Positions 25,080 through 33,182 of a stretch of DNA of 64,000 nucleotides are shown here, piece by piece. A program made the position numbers and the translations under genes. The stretch is from Paracoccus aestuariivivens. Lineage in GTDB: Bacteria; Pseudomonadota; Alphaproteobacteria; Rhodobacterales; Rhodobacteraceae. The notes below the pieces were generated by a model that saw only the letters and a list, made by a program, of their open reading frames with translations, did no database searches and was not told where the DNA came from. Location of the stretch: positions 1 through 64,000 of the forward strand of contig NZ_WMIE01000008.1 of NCBI RefSeq assembly GCF_009711225.1, in the 5' to 3' direction. Numbering within the stretch: position 1 is the first letter of the stretch; each line of letters begins with the position of its first letter.

Positions 25080-26759
25080 ATGTGCGCTAAAGCGACCATG
25101 GAGGAATTCGAGGCCCTCCTTAACGAAAGCCTCGCGATTGACACCCCGGATGAAGGTTCGGTTGTCAAAGGCCGTGTCATCGCCATCGAGGCGGGTCAGG
25201 CCATCATCGACGTCGGCTACAAAATGGAAGGCCGCGTTGATCTGAAAGAATTCGCTAACCCCGGCGAAGCTCCCTCGATCGCGGTTGGCGACGAAGTCGA
25301 GGTTTACCTCGACCGCGTCGAAAACGCCCGCGGCGAAGCCTCGATCTCGCGCGAGAAAGCTCGCCGCGAAGAGGCCTGGGACCGTCTGGAAAAAGCCTAT
25401 GCCGCTGAAGAGCGCGTCGAAGGCGCCATCTTCGGTCGCGTCAAGGGCGGCTTCACTGTCGATCTGGGCGGCGCTGTTGCGTTCCTGCCGGGCAGCCAAG
25501 TCGACGTGCGCCCCGTGCGCGATGCTGGCCCGCTGATGGGTCTGAAACAGCCGTTCCAGATCCTGAAGATGGACCGCCGCCGTGGCAACATCGTCGTGTC
25601 GCGCCGCGCCATCCTGGAAGAAAGCCGCGCCGAACAGCGCGCCGAAGTCATCGCCAACCTGACCGAAGGTCAGACGGTCGAGGGCGTTGTCAAGAACATC
25701 ACCGAATACGGTGCGTTCGTTGACCTCGGCGGTGTTGACGGCCTGCTGCACGTCACCGACATGGCCTGGCGCCGCGTCAACCACCCGTCCGAGATCCTGT
25801 CGATCGGCGAAACCGTCAAGGTTCAGGTCGTCAAGATCAACAAAGACACCCACCGTATCAGCCTGGGCATGAAACAGCTCCAGCAGGATCCGTGGGATAC
25901 GGTTGGCAACAAGTTCCCGATCGGTTCGGTTCACGCCGGCCGCGTGACCAACATCACCGATTACGGCGCGTTCGTTGAACTCGAAGCCGGCGTCGAAGGT
26001 CTGGTCCACGTTTCGGAAATGTCCTGGACCAAGAAAAACGTCCATCCCGGCAAGATCGTCTCGACCTCGCAGGAAGTCGACGTCATGGTCCTGGAAATCG
26101 ACGAAGCCAAACGCCGCGTGTCGCTGGGTCTCAAGCAGACCATGCGCAACCCGTGGGAAGTCTTCGCCGAGACCCATCCGGTCGGCACCGTCATCGAAGG
26201 CGAAGTCAAGAACATCACCGAATTCGGCCTGTTCGTTGGCCTCGAAGGCGATATCGACGGCATGGTCCACCTGTCGGATATCTCATGGGATGCCCGTGGC
26301 GAAGACGCCATCCAGGACTTCCGCAAGGGCGATGTGGTGAAAGCCGTTGTCCAGGAAGTCGACGTCGAGAAAGAGCGCATCTCGCTCTCGATCAAGGCTC
26401 TGGAAAACGAAGCCATGGCTGAAGCCGTCGAAGGCGTGAAGCGTGGTTCGGTCATCACTGTCACGGTCACCGCGATCGAAGAAGGTGGTGTCGAGGTCGA
26501 GTACAACGGCATGAAATCCTTCATCCGTCGTTCGGACCTGGCTCGCGACCGTCAGGACCAGCGCCCCGAGCGCTTCCAGGTTGGCGACAACGTGGACGTC
26601 CGCGTCACCAACATCGACTCCAAGACCCGCCGTCTGGGTCTGTCGATCAAGGCACGCGAAATCGCCGAAGAGCGTGAAGCCGTCGAGCAGTTCGGTTCGT
26701 CCGACTCGGGCGCTTCGCTGGGCGATATCCTCGGCGCCGCTCTGAAGAGCAAGAACTGA
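25080..26759 (+). CDS. rpsA: 30S ribosomal protein S1
   Basis: This 559-residue S1 has six S1/OB domains. Repeating motifs include VKNITEYGAFVDLGGVDGLLHVTDMAW, VTNITDYGAFVELEAGVEGLVHVSEMSW and VKNITEFGLFVGLEGDIDGMVHLSDISW (each only cited as a family pattern: VKNITxxGxFV ... DGLxHxSDxSW). I chose ATG 25080 (MCAKATMEEF) with AAAGGAAAC upstream; a longer frame from 24984 covers the untranslated leader. It binds mRNA on the 30S subunit. Confidence 0.97.
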   Translation: MCAKATMEEFEALLNESLAIDTPDEGSVVKGRVIAIEAGQAIIDVGYKMEGRVDLKEFANPGEAPSIAVGDEVEVYLDRVENARGEASISREKARREEAWDRLEKAYAAEERVEGAIFGRVKGGFTVDLGGAVAFLPGSQVDVRPVRDAGPLMGLKQPFQILKMDRRRGNIVVSRRAILEESRAEQRAEVIANLTEGQTVEGVVKNITEYGAFVDLGGVDGLLHVTDMAWRRVNHPSEILSIGETVKVQVVKINKDTHRISLGMKQLQQDPWDTVGNKFPIGSVHAGRVTNITDYGAFVELEAGVEGLVHVSEMSWTKKNVHPGKIVSTSQEVDVMVLEIDEAKRRVSLGLKQTMRNPWEVFAETHPVGTVIEGEVKNITEFGLFVGLEGDIDGMVHLSDISWDARGEDAIQDFRKGDVVKAVVQEVDVEKERISLSIKALENEAMAEAVEGVKRGSVITVTVTAIEEGGVEVEYNGMKSFIRRSDLARDRQDQRPERFQVGDNVDVRVTNIDSKTRRLGLSIKAREIAEEREAVEQFGSSDSGASLGDILGAALKSKN

Positions 26760-26780
26760 TCCTGATTTCAGGTGAACAGG

Positions 26781-26815
26781 TGCCCCCGATCGCAAGGTCG
26801 GGGGCATTTTTCTTT
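26781..26815 (+). terminator. rho-independent terminator after rpsA
   Basis: TGCCCCCGA pairs with TCGGGGGCA across a short loop and is followed by TTTTTCTTT. Confidence 0.9.
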
Positions 26816-26962
26816 GCGAAAAACCGCCGAACCGCGTGATCTTCTTCAAAAAAAACGGCAACCTTTTCCCTCTAGGCACGTTCAGCCATTGAAAGCTTGT
26901 TTCGCTGATTTAAGATCATCGAAGCAGGTCGTTGTTGGAACTTGCCAAATCCGGGAACCAAG

Positions 26963-27250
26963 ATGATCCGATCCGAACTGATCCAGAAGATTTCAGAAGA
27001 AAATCCGCATCTGTTCCAGCGTGACGTGGAGCGGATCGTCAACACGGTCTTCGAGGAGATCATTGACGCGATGTCGCGCGGCGACAGGGTCGAGCTGCGC
27101 GGATTTGGCGCATTCTCGGTCAAGGAAAGGGATGCGCGTCAAGGACGTAACCCGCGCACAGGCGAGTCCGTGAGCGTCGATCAGAAGCATGTCCCCTTCT
27201 TCAAGACCGGAAAGCTGCTGCGTGAGCGGTTGAACGGGCTGGACGAATAG
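26963..27250 (+). CDS. ihfB: integration host factor beta subunit
   Basis: This 95-residue protein starts at [21 protein letters not shown] and contains [26 protein letters not shown] (cited in parts: [14 protein letters not shown] and RNPRTGE), the DNA-binding arm with the intercalating Pro, and [15 protein letters not shown]. It is the beta partner of IHF, which bends DNA. ATG 26963 is preferred to 26942, which lacks a ribosome site. It often lies directly downstream of rpsA. Confidence 0.96.
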   Translation: MIRSELIQKISEENPHLFQRDVERIVNTVFEEIIDAMSRGDRVELRGFGAFSVKERDARQGRNPRTGESVSVDQKHVPFFKTGKLLRERLNGLDE

Positions 27251-27288
27251 GCCAGATTAGCGGCGAAATTTCTGCTGCGAGGTGAATC

Positions 27289-27678
27289 ATGCGCGTGTTC
27301 CGGCTGTTCCTTCTTTTTGTTCTGGCCGTTGTGCTGATCCTTGTGGCGGTGGCGAACCGCGATCCGATCACGGTCAACCTTGTCCCCGAAGGGCTGTCCC
27401 GTTTCACGCAGGGGCAGTGGTCGATGACGATGCCGGCGTTTCTGGCGCTGTTCGTCGCGATGGTCTTTGGCCTGATCGTCGGACTTGTCTGGGAATGGCT
27501 GCGCGAGGCGTCGCAGCGTTCGGAAGCCAAGGCCCGTGCCCGCGAGCTTGCCCGGCTCGAGCGTGAGGTTGGCGATCTGCGCCGCAGCCACGCCAAACCG
27601 AAAGACGAAGTTCTGGCCATCCTCGACACCCCTGCCGCCAGCACGACCAACGGTGCAAGCGTTCCGGCATTGCGGTAA
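27289..27678 (+). CDS. lapA: LapA-domain membrane protein
   Basis: This is a 129-residue protein with two transmembrane segments: residues 4-22 (FRLFLLFVLAVVLILVAVA) and about 46-68 (MPAFLALFVAMVFGLIVGLVW). The intervening VANRDPITVNLVPE and the cytoplasmic coiled coil (ARARELARLEREVGDLRR) match LapA, a partner of LapB in control of LPS synthesis through LpxC degradation. The location after ihfB is conserved. Confidence 0.85.
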   Translation: MRVFRLFLLFVLAVVLILVAVANRDPITVNLVPEGLSRFTQGQWSMTMPAFLALFVAMVFGLIVGLVWEWLREASQRSEAKARARELARLEREVGDLRRSHAKPKDEVLAILDTPAASTTNGASVPALR

Positions 27679-27681
27679 ACC

Positions 27682-28329
27682 ATGGCCGTTTCCGTCAAGA
27701 TTTGCGGGCTGAACGAGCCCGACGGAGTGGATGCCGCCATCAAGGCTGGCGCGCGCTATCTAGGCTTTGTGTTCTTTCCGAAATCGCCGCGACATGTGAC
27801 GCCGCAAACGGCCGCAGGTCTGGTTTCGGCAGTACCGCTGGGCATTGCCCGTGTCGGGCTGTTCGTGAACCCCGACGATGCGGCGCTGGAAACGACGCTG
27901 GCGCAGGTTCCTCTGGACATCATCCAGCTGCATGGCGGCGAAACTCCGGCCCGCGTGGCCGAGGTCAAGGCGCTGACCGGCTTGCCGGTGATGAAGGCTG
28001 TCGGGGTGTCCGAGCCGACCGATCTGGATGCGATCTGGGATTACGGCCTCGTTGCCGACATGCTGCTGATCGACGCCAAGGCCCCGAAAGATGCGGTGCT
28101 TCCGGGCGGTAACGGTCTGGCCTTCGACTGGCGGTTGCTGGCGGGACGCCAGATCCTGAAGCCGTGGTTGCTGGCCGGCGGGTTGACCCCTGAAAACGTC
28201 AACGAGGCGATCCGGTTGACCCGCACGCAGGGGGTCGATGTGTCGTCGGGGGTGGAAAGCGCACCGGGCGTCAAAGACCCCGACAAGATCCGCAAATTCA
28301 TCGCGCGCGCCACGGCTCCGATTCTGTGA
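27682..28329 (+). CDS. trpF: phosphoribosylanthranilate isomerase
   Basis: This 215-residue TIM-barrel enzyme of tryptophan synthesis starts 4 bases after lapA. It reads VKICGLNEPDGVDAAI with the catalytic Cys, then YLGFVFFPKSPRHVTP and IDIIQLHGGE-like DIIQLHGGE; LLIDAK carries the catalytic Asp and SSGVESAPGVKD is the phosphate-binding end. It overlaps the following acetyltransferase gene by 4 bases. Confidence 0.96.
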   Translation: MAVSVKICGLNEPDGVDAAIKAGARYLGFVFFPKSPRHVTPQTAAGLVSAVPLGIARVGLFVNPDDAALETTLAQVPLDIIQLHGGETPARVAEVKALTGLPVMKAVGVSEPTDLDAIWDYGLVADMLLIDAKAPKDAVLPGGNGLAFDWRLLAGRQILKPWLLAGGLTPENVNEAIRLTRTQGVDVSSGVESAPGVKDPDKIRKFIARATAPIL

Positions 28330-28775
28330 CCGAAGTTGTCTTCCGCCCAGCGACGGCTGCGGATGTGGCCAGCGTCGTCACGCTTCTTGCCGATGACAGG
28401 CTGGGTAGAAAGCGCGAGCAGGGCGAACTTGCGGGCTATAGCGCAGCCTTCGACGCCATGCAGGCCGAGGGAAACAATCATCTTGTGGTCGGTACGTTCG
28501 GGGCCGAGATCGTTGCCTGCTACCAGATCACCTTTATCTCGGGGCTGTCGCTTTCTGCGGCCCGCCGTGCACAGATCGAGGGCGTCCGTGTCGCCGCAGC
28601 CCATCGCAGACAACGCATCGGGCAGGCGTTGATCCATGACGCGGAAACCCGCGCCCGTGCGGCAGGTTGCACGCTGTTGCAGTTCACCACCAACAAATCC
28701 CGCGCCGATGCCCATCGTTTCTATGACAGGCTCGGCTTTACCGCTTCCCATATCGGTTATAAGAAATCCCTCTGA
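28326..28775 (+). CDS. GNAT-family N-acetyltransferase
   Basis: This 149-residue protein starts in the last codon of trpF (GTG start). It has a strand VACYQITFISGLS, the acetyl-CoA loop GVRVAAAHRRQRIGQALIHD (R/Q-x-x-G-x-G/A pattern) and the final QFTTNKSRADAHRFYDRLGF, the GNAT motif B. Substrate is unknown. Sandwiched between trpF and trpB, it is probably co-transcribed with the tryptophan genes. Confidence 0.85.
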   Translation: MTEVVFRPATAADVASVVTLLADDRLGRKREQGELAGYSAAFDAMQAEGNNHLVVGTFGAEIVACYQITFISGLSLSAARRAQIEGVRVAAAHRRQRIGQALIHDAETRARAAGCTLLQFTTNKSRADAHRFYDRLGFTASHIGYKKSL

Positions 28776-28826
28776 CGGGCTTTCGCCGTTCCATAGACAC
28801 CCCATCCCGACCGCGCGAGGAGAGCC

Positions 28827-30059
28827 ATGGCCGAAGATCTTATCAATAGTTTCTTGACCGGCCCGGACGAGCAGGGCCGCTTCGGAATTTTCGGTGGCCG
28901 TTTTGTCAGTGAAACGCTGATGCCGCTGATCCTTGATCTTGAAGCGGAATACGAGCGTGCCAAGGTCGATCCGTCTTTCTGGGCCGAGATGGAAGACCTG
29001 TGGAAACACTATGTCGGTCGTCCGAGCCCCTTGTATTTTGCGCCCCGCCTAACCGAGGAACTTGGCGGCGCAAAGATCTATCTCAAGCGTGAAGAGCTGA
29101 ACCACACCGGCAGCCACAAGATCAACAACGTGCTGGGCCAGATCCTGCTAGCGCGCCGCATGGGCAAGACCCGAATCATCGCGGAAACCGGCGCGGGCCA
29201 GCATGGTGTGGCGACGGCGACGGTTTGTGCGCGTTTCGGTCTTAAATGCATCGTCTATATGGGTGCGCATGACGTCGAGCGTCAGGCGCCGAACGTCTTC
29301 CGCATGCGTCTGCTGGGCGCCGAGGTCGTGCCGGTCACTTCTGGGCGTGGCACGCTCAAGGACGCGATGAACGACGCGCTACGCGATTGGGTGACCAATG
29401 TGCGCGACACCTTCTATTGCATCGGTACGGTGGCGGGTCCGCATCCCTATCCGGCCATGGTGCGCGATTTCCAATGCATCATCGGGCGCGAAACCCGCTG
29501 GCAGCTTGAAGAGCAAGAGGGCGAGGGCCGTCTGCCCGATAGCGTCGTCGCGGCCATTGGCGGCGGTTCGAACGCGATGGGTCTGTTCCATCCGTTCCTT
29601 GACGACCCCTCGGTCCGCATCATCGGGGTCGAGGCCGGTGGCAAGGGCGTTGACGAACGCATGCAGCATTGCGCCAGCCTGACCGGTGGTCGTCCGGGCG
29701 TCTTGCATGGCAACCGGACCTATCTGCTGATGGATGACGAGGGCCAGATCCTTGAAGGCCATTCGATCAGCGCCGGACTTGATTATCCGGGCATCGGTCC
29801 GGAACACGCCTGGCTGAAGGAACGTGGTCGCGCCGAATATGTCAGCGTGACCGATACCGAGGCGTTGGGCGCTTTCCAGACGCTGTGCCGTCTTGAAGGC
29901 ATCATTCCCGCGCTTGAGCCTAGCCATGCCTTGGCCCATGTCATCAAGATCGCGCCTGAACTGCCCAAGGACCATATCATGGTCGTGAACCTGTCAGGGC
30001 GTGGCGACAAAGACATCTTCGCGGTCGCCAAACATCTGGGCTTTGACATCCGCACCTGA
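28827..30059 (+). CDS. trpB: tryptophan synthase beta chain
   Basis: This 410-residue PLP enzyme has [19 protein letters not shown] with the PLP lysine, [12 protein letters not shown], and [13 protein letters not shown] for the phosphate-binding loop. It joins serine and indole to tryptophan. An ATG after GAGGAGAGCC is clear. The alpha-subunit gene trpA does not follow; a terminator does. Confidence 0.97.
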   Translation: MAEDLINSFLTGPDEQGRFGIFGGRFVSETLMPLILDLEAEYERAKVDPSFWAEMEDLWKHYVGRPSPLYFAPRLTEELGGAKIYLKREELNHTGSHKINNVLGQILLARRMGKTRIIAETGAGQHGVATATVCARFGLKCIVYMGAHDVERQAPNVFRMRLLGAEVVPVTSGRGTLKDAMNDALRDWVTNVRDTFYCIGTVAGPHPYPAMVRDFQCIIGRETRWQLEEQEGEGRLPDSVVAAIGGGSNAMGLFHPFLDDPSVRIIGVEAGGKGVDERMQHCASLTGGRPGVLHGNRTYLLMDDEGQILEGHSISAGLDYPGIGPEHAWLKERGRAEYVSVTDTEALGAFQTLCRLEGIIPALEPSHALAHVIKIAPELPKDHIMVVNLSGRGDKDIFAVAKHLGFDIRT

Positions 30060-30093
30060 GGCGCGTGCTCACGGGCCGACAATTACATTTACG

Positions 30094-30128
30094 AAGGCGC
30101 GACTGGCCGAAACTGCCTGTCGCGCCTT
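30094..30128 (+). terminator. terminator-like hairpin after trpB
   Basis: AAGGCGCGAC at 30094-30103 pairs perfectly with GTCGCGCCTT at 30119-30128, followed by TTGCGTTTTT. Confidence 0.8.
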
Positions 30129-30170
30129 TGCGTTTTTCGCGCGTGACCATGACAGGCACAGGAGGCCGCA

Positions 30171-30485
30171 ATGTTCATGAAAGCGCTTCAAGTCTCGCTA
30201 CTCGCCGCCGCTCCGTGTCTTACGAGCGGGATCGCCCATGCCCAGACGATTATGGCGGTCCGCCAGTTTCCGCCGCAGGAAAGCCCGCAGACGACCGATC
30301 AACTGCTGTCAGAGCAATTGGCCGATCAGGGCTTTGGGCGGGTGAAGGTCTTGCGCGGTGAGGGTGTGATCAGCGCGTCGGGCAGCGAGAATTTCGAAAG
30401 GGTGACCCTGACCTATAACGCCGCGAGCGGAAAGCTGGTCGGCGTCAAGGGAATGCCGGATTGGCAATTCCTGAACGATAATTGA
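30171..30485 (+). CDS. small exported protein of unknown function
   Basis: This is a 104-residue protein with a Sec signal (MKALQVSLLAAAPCLTSGIAHAQ, cleavage likely after AHA). The mature part, about 80 residues, has LADQGFGRVKVLRGEGVISASG and FERVTLTYNAASGKLVGVKG, which resembles small periplasmic PepSY-like or similar beta proteins. No named family is recognised. It lies between trpB and the convergent dsbA-like gene. Confidence 0.7.
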   Translation: MFMKALQVSLLAAAPCLTSGIAHAQTIMAVRQFPPQESPQTTDQLLSEQLADQGFGRVKVLRGEGVISASGSENFERVTLTYNAASGKLVGVKGMPDWQFLNDN

Positions 30486-30526
30486 CGCATCAATGACTGG
30501 GGGCAGGGCGGCATTCCCACCCTGTC

Positions 30527-31144
30527 CTATTTTTTGGCCGCGCGGGCCTCGGCCACGAGTTCGGCCAGATCCTCGATCGGCAATGCGCCGAAAACGGCGC
30601 GATCGCCAGCGACAAAGCTGGGCGTTCCCGCCAGACCGATCTGATCGGCAAGCGTCAGGGATTTCTCGATCTGGGCGGTGATTTCGGGGGCTTGCATGTC
30701 ACGCTCGAGCCGCGCCACGTCCAACCCCACATCCCGCGCGACCCGCAGCACCGAGGCTTTTTCGGCCTCGCCCCGCATGGCCATCAATGCGCGGTGAAAC
30801 TCGGCATATTTCCCCTGTTTCTGCGCTGCCAGCGCCGCCATTGCCGCGTAGCGCGAGCCTTCGCCAAAGATCGGGATCTCGTGGACCACAAGTTTGATCT
30901 TGGGGTCGGTTTTCAACAATTGGGACACCGTGGGCATCGCCTTGCGGCAAAAACCACAATTGTAGTCCGAGAACTCGACCAGCGTCACATCGCCTTGCAG
31001 ATTGCCCATGACAGGCGCGGCGGGGTCGTTGAACACACCCTGCTTGATTGCGGCGACCTCGGCTTCGGTGAAGCCCTGCGCCTGTGCCCCGACGGGCAGG
31101 GCAAAAAGTAGCGCGGTGGCGATTGTGGCGAGGCTGCGGCGCAT
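30527..31144 (-). CDS. periplasmic DsbA-family thiol:disulfide oxidoreductase
   Basis: This 205-residue protein has a signal peptide (cleavage after AQA near residue 22), the redox motif YNCGFCRKA and the cis-Pro loop GTPSFVAG. The thioredoxin fold with helical insertion fits the DsbA/Com1-like group (Com1-type proteins carry CGFC or CGYC). It probably helps fold or isomerise exported proteins. It is divergent from alkB. Confidence 0.88.
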   Translation of the reverse strand: MRRSLATIATALLFALPVGAQAQGFTEAEVAAIKQGVFNDPAAPVMGNLQGDVTLVEFSDYNCGFCRKAMPTVSQLLKTDPKIKLVVHEIPIFGEGSRYAAMAALAAQKQGKYAEFHRALMAMRGEAEKASVLRVARDVGLDVARLERDMQAPEITAQIEKSLTLADQIGLAGTPSFVAGDRAVFGALPIEDLAELVAEARAAKK

Positions 31145-31234
31145 GGGAAGCTCCTTGGACTTGTCCTATTCTGAAAGCCTGTCCGGTGGCCTCAGGTCAA
31201 GCGTGGCGATATGACATTTGCGTGGGAGAAGGCG

Positions 31235-31873
31235 ATGATGACGGATCTGTTCGGAGACCGGTGTAAGGAGCCGCTTGCCGAAGGTGCGGTGATCCTGCGC
31301 GGCTTTGCGTTGGACAGGGGATTGGTCGATGTGGTTTCGACCATCGCCAAGGCTGCACCGTTCCGTCATATGCAGACGCGGGGCGGGCGACAGATCGGGG
31401 TCGAGATGACGAATTGCGGCTCGCTCGGATGGGTCAGCGACCAGCGCGGCTACCGCTACGAGGCGACTGATCCGCTGACCGGCAAGCCTTGGCCGTCGAT
31501 GCCTGAAGGGTTCGGCGATCTGGCGAATGCGGCCGCTGGGGCGGCGGGGTTTGGCAGCTTTCGACCCGATGCCTGCCTGATCAACCGCTACGCGCCGGGG
31601 GTGAAGATGGGGCTGCACCAGGACAAGGACGAGGCGGGGTTCGACGCGCCGATTGTTTCGGTTTCGCTGGGATTGCCCGCGACGTTCCAGTTCGGGGGGA
31701 TCGAACGCAGTGATCCCGTGCGGCGACACGAATTACGGCACGGTGATGTCGTGGTCTGGGGCGGGCCTGCGCGTCTGGCATGGCATGGCATCCTGACCCT
31801 GAAACAGGGCGAGCACCCCGAGACGGGACGCTCGCGGATCAATCTGACCTTCCGGCTGGCGGGTTACAGGTAG
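31235..31873 (+). CDS. alkB: alkylated DNA repair dioxygenase AlkB
   Basis: This 212-residue 2-oxoglutarate/Fe(II) dioxygenase has NRYAPGVKMGLHQDKDE with the HxD pair, WHGI for the distal His and RINLTFR for 2-oxoglutarate binding. It removes methyl groups from 1-methyladenine and 3-methylcytosine. I chose ATG 31235 after GGGAGAAGGCG; an upstream ATG at 31211 adds eight residues. Its 3' end overlaps gloA by 10 bases, convergently. Confidence 0.93.
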   Translation: MMTDLFGDRCKEPLAEGAVILRGFALDRGLVDVVSTIAKAAPFRHMQTRGGRQIGVEMTNCGSLGWVSDQRGYRYEATDPLTGKPWPSMPEGFGDLANAAAGAAGFGSFRPDACLINRYAPGVKMGLHQDKDEAGFDAPIVSVSLGLPATFQFGGIERSDPVRRHELRHGDVVVWGGPARLAWHGILTLKQGEHPETGRSRINLTFRLAGYR

Positions 31874-32259
31874 CGGCCGCCGCGCTGAAGTACCTCGATC
31901 TGGTAGCCGTCCGGATCGGCGATGAAGAAGAACCGAGCGATGACTTCGCCACCCGGCGCGAAATCGACCAGTTTGCGCGGTGCGAGTCCGGCTTCGGACA
32001 GGCGGGCATGTTCCGCTGATACATCCGCGACCGACACGGCAAGGTGGCCGTAGCCATCGCCCAGATCGTAAGGCTCGGTACGGCCCTTGTTTACGGTCAG
32101 TTCAAGCTCGAATTCGGTTTCCGCGTTAGACAGATAGATCAGCGTGAATGTCTCGTAATCCAGCCGCTCGGCGACCTTCAGGCCAAAGGCGGTTTGGTAG
32201 AATGCCACCGAGCGCGCCTCGTCCAGCACGCGGATCATCGAATGGATTGCCTTGGCCAT
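31864..32259 (-). CDS. gloA: lactoylglutathione lyase (glyoxalase I)
   Basis: This 131-residue protein has MIRVLDEARSVAFYQTAFGLKV, LELTVN, YGHLAVSVADV and DPDGYQIEVLQR, placing the metal-binding His/Glu residues of glyoxalase I. It converts the methylglyoxal-glutathione adduct to lactoylglutathione in the cytosol. It appears monocistronic. Confidence 0.92.
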   Translation of the reverse strand: MAKAIHSMIRVLDEARSVAFYQTAFGLKVAERLDYETFTLIYLSNAETEFELELTVNKGRTEPYDLGDGYGHLAVSVADVSAEHARLSEAGLAPRKLVDFAPGGEVIARFFFIADPDGYQIEVLQRGGRYL

Positions 32260-32313
32260 GTGTCACCTTCTTGTTGATGCGGGCAATCTAGCCTTGGCGC
32301 GGGAAATGAAAAA

Positions 32314-32329
32314 GGGGCCCGAAGGCCCC
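32314..32329 (-). terminator. rho-independent terminator of the uglH-puuE operon
   Basis: GGGGCC-CGAA-GGCCCC, read on the minus strand, has a TTCG tetraloop and is followed by TTTTTCATTT. It closes the minus-strand ureidoglycine aminohydrolase gene. Confidence 0.85.
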
Positions 32330-32333
32330 GATC

Positions 32334-33182
32334 TCAGCGCCAGAGCGGCGCGTGACGGTTGACGTCCTTGTAAAGCAGATAGCGGAAATTGCCGGGCCCG
32401 CCCGCGTAGCAGCATTGCGGGCAGAAGGCGCGCAGCCACATGAAATCTCCCGGCCCGACCTCGACCCAGTCGCGGTTCAAGCGGTAGACGGCCTTACCCT
32501 CGATGACGAACAGCCCGTGTTCCATGACATGGGTTTCGGCGAAGGGGATCGAGCCACCGGGCGTCAGCGTCACGATGGTGATATGCATGTCATGGCGCAT
32601 ATCGTTCGGGTCCATGAAGCGGGTAGTGGCCCAGCTGCCGCCCGTGTCGGGCATCGGGATCGGCGCGATGTCGCGTTCATTGGCAATGATGACATCGGGT
32701 TTCGCGACGCCCTCGACTGGCTGCCAGCGCTTGCGCCACCAATGGAAGCGCGAGGTCTGCTCGCCGTTCCTTACCGACCATTCCATGCCCGCAGGAACAT
32801 AGGCGAAGCCGCCGGGGCTCAGCTCATGCGCTTGGCCGTCGATGGTCACCGTCACGCTGCCATCGGTGACAAAGATCGCGGCCTGCGCGCCCTCGTCGGT
32901 CTCGGGCTTGCCCGATCCGCCGCCCGGCTGCAACTCGACGACATATTGGCTGAAGGTCTCGGCAAAGCCTGACAAAGGCCGCGCGATCACCCACATCCGC
33001 ATTCCGCTCCAGCCCGGCAGAAAGCTGGTCACGATGTCGCGCATGGTGCTGGCAGGGATGACGGCATAGGCCTCGGTGAAGACGGCGGTGTCGGTCGAGA
33101 GATCGCTTTGCGGCGGCAGACCGGCGAAGGGGCCGGCATAATGCGGCTTCGGTTTCGGGGCGTGATGGTTCATGTCGCTCAT
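32334..33182 (-). CDS. uglH: (S)-ureidoglycine aminohydrolase, bicupin
   Basis: This 282-residue bicupin hydrolyses ureidoglycine to ureidoglycolate and ammonia. The N-terminal cupin reads GGGSGKPETDEGAQAAIFVTDG with a PAG turn; the C-terminal cupin carries the metal site in ETHVMEHGLFVIEGKAVYRLN and DFMWLRAFCPQ. This matches the UGlyAH (AllE/YlbA) family. Its ATG overlaps the stop of the allantoinase fusion gene, and both are in one operon. Confidence 0.88.
   Translation of the reverse strand: MSDMNHHAPKPKPHYAGPFAGLPPQSDLSTDTAVFTEAYAVIPASTMRDIVTSFLPGWSGMRMWVIARPLSGFAETFSQYVVELQPGGGSGKPETDEGAQAAIFVTDGSVTVTIDGQAHELSPGGFAYVPAGMEWSVRNGEQTSRFHWWRKRWQPVEGVAKPDVIIANERDIAPIPMPDTGGSWATTRFMDPNDMRHDMHITIVTLTPGGSIPFAETHVMEHGLFVIEGKAVYRLNRDWVEVGPGDFMWLRAFCPQCCYAGGPGNFRYLLYKDVNRHAPLWR

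Noticed and set aside
24966..26270. A 434-residue minus-strand frame across rpsA
   Set aside because: It is antisense to a six-repeat S1 gene and has no recognisable domain.
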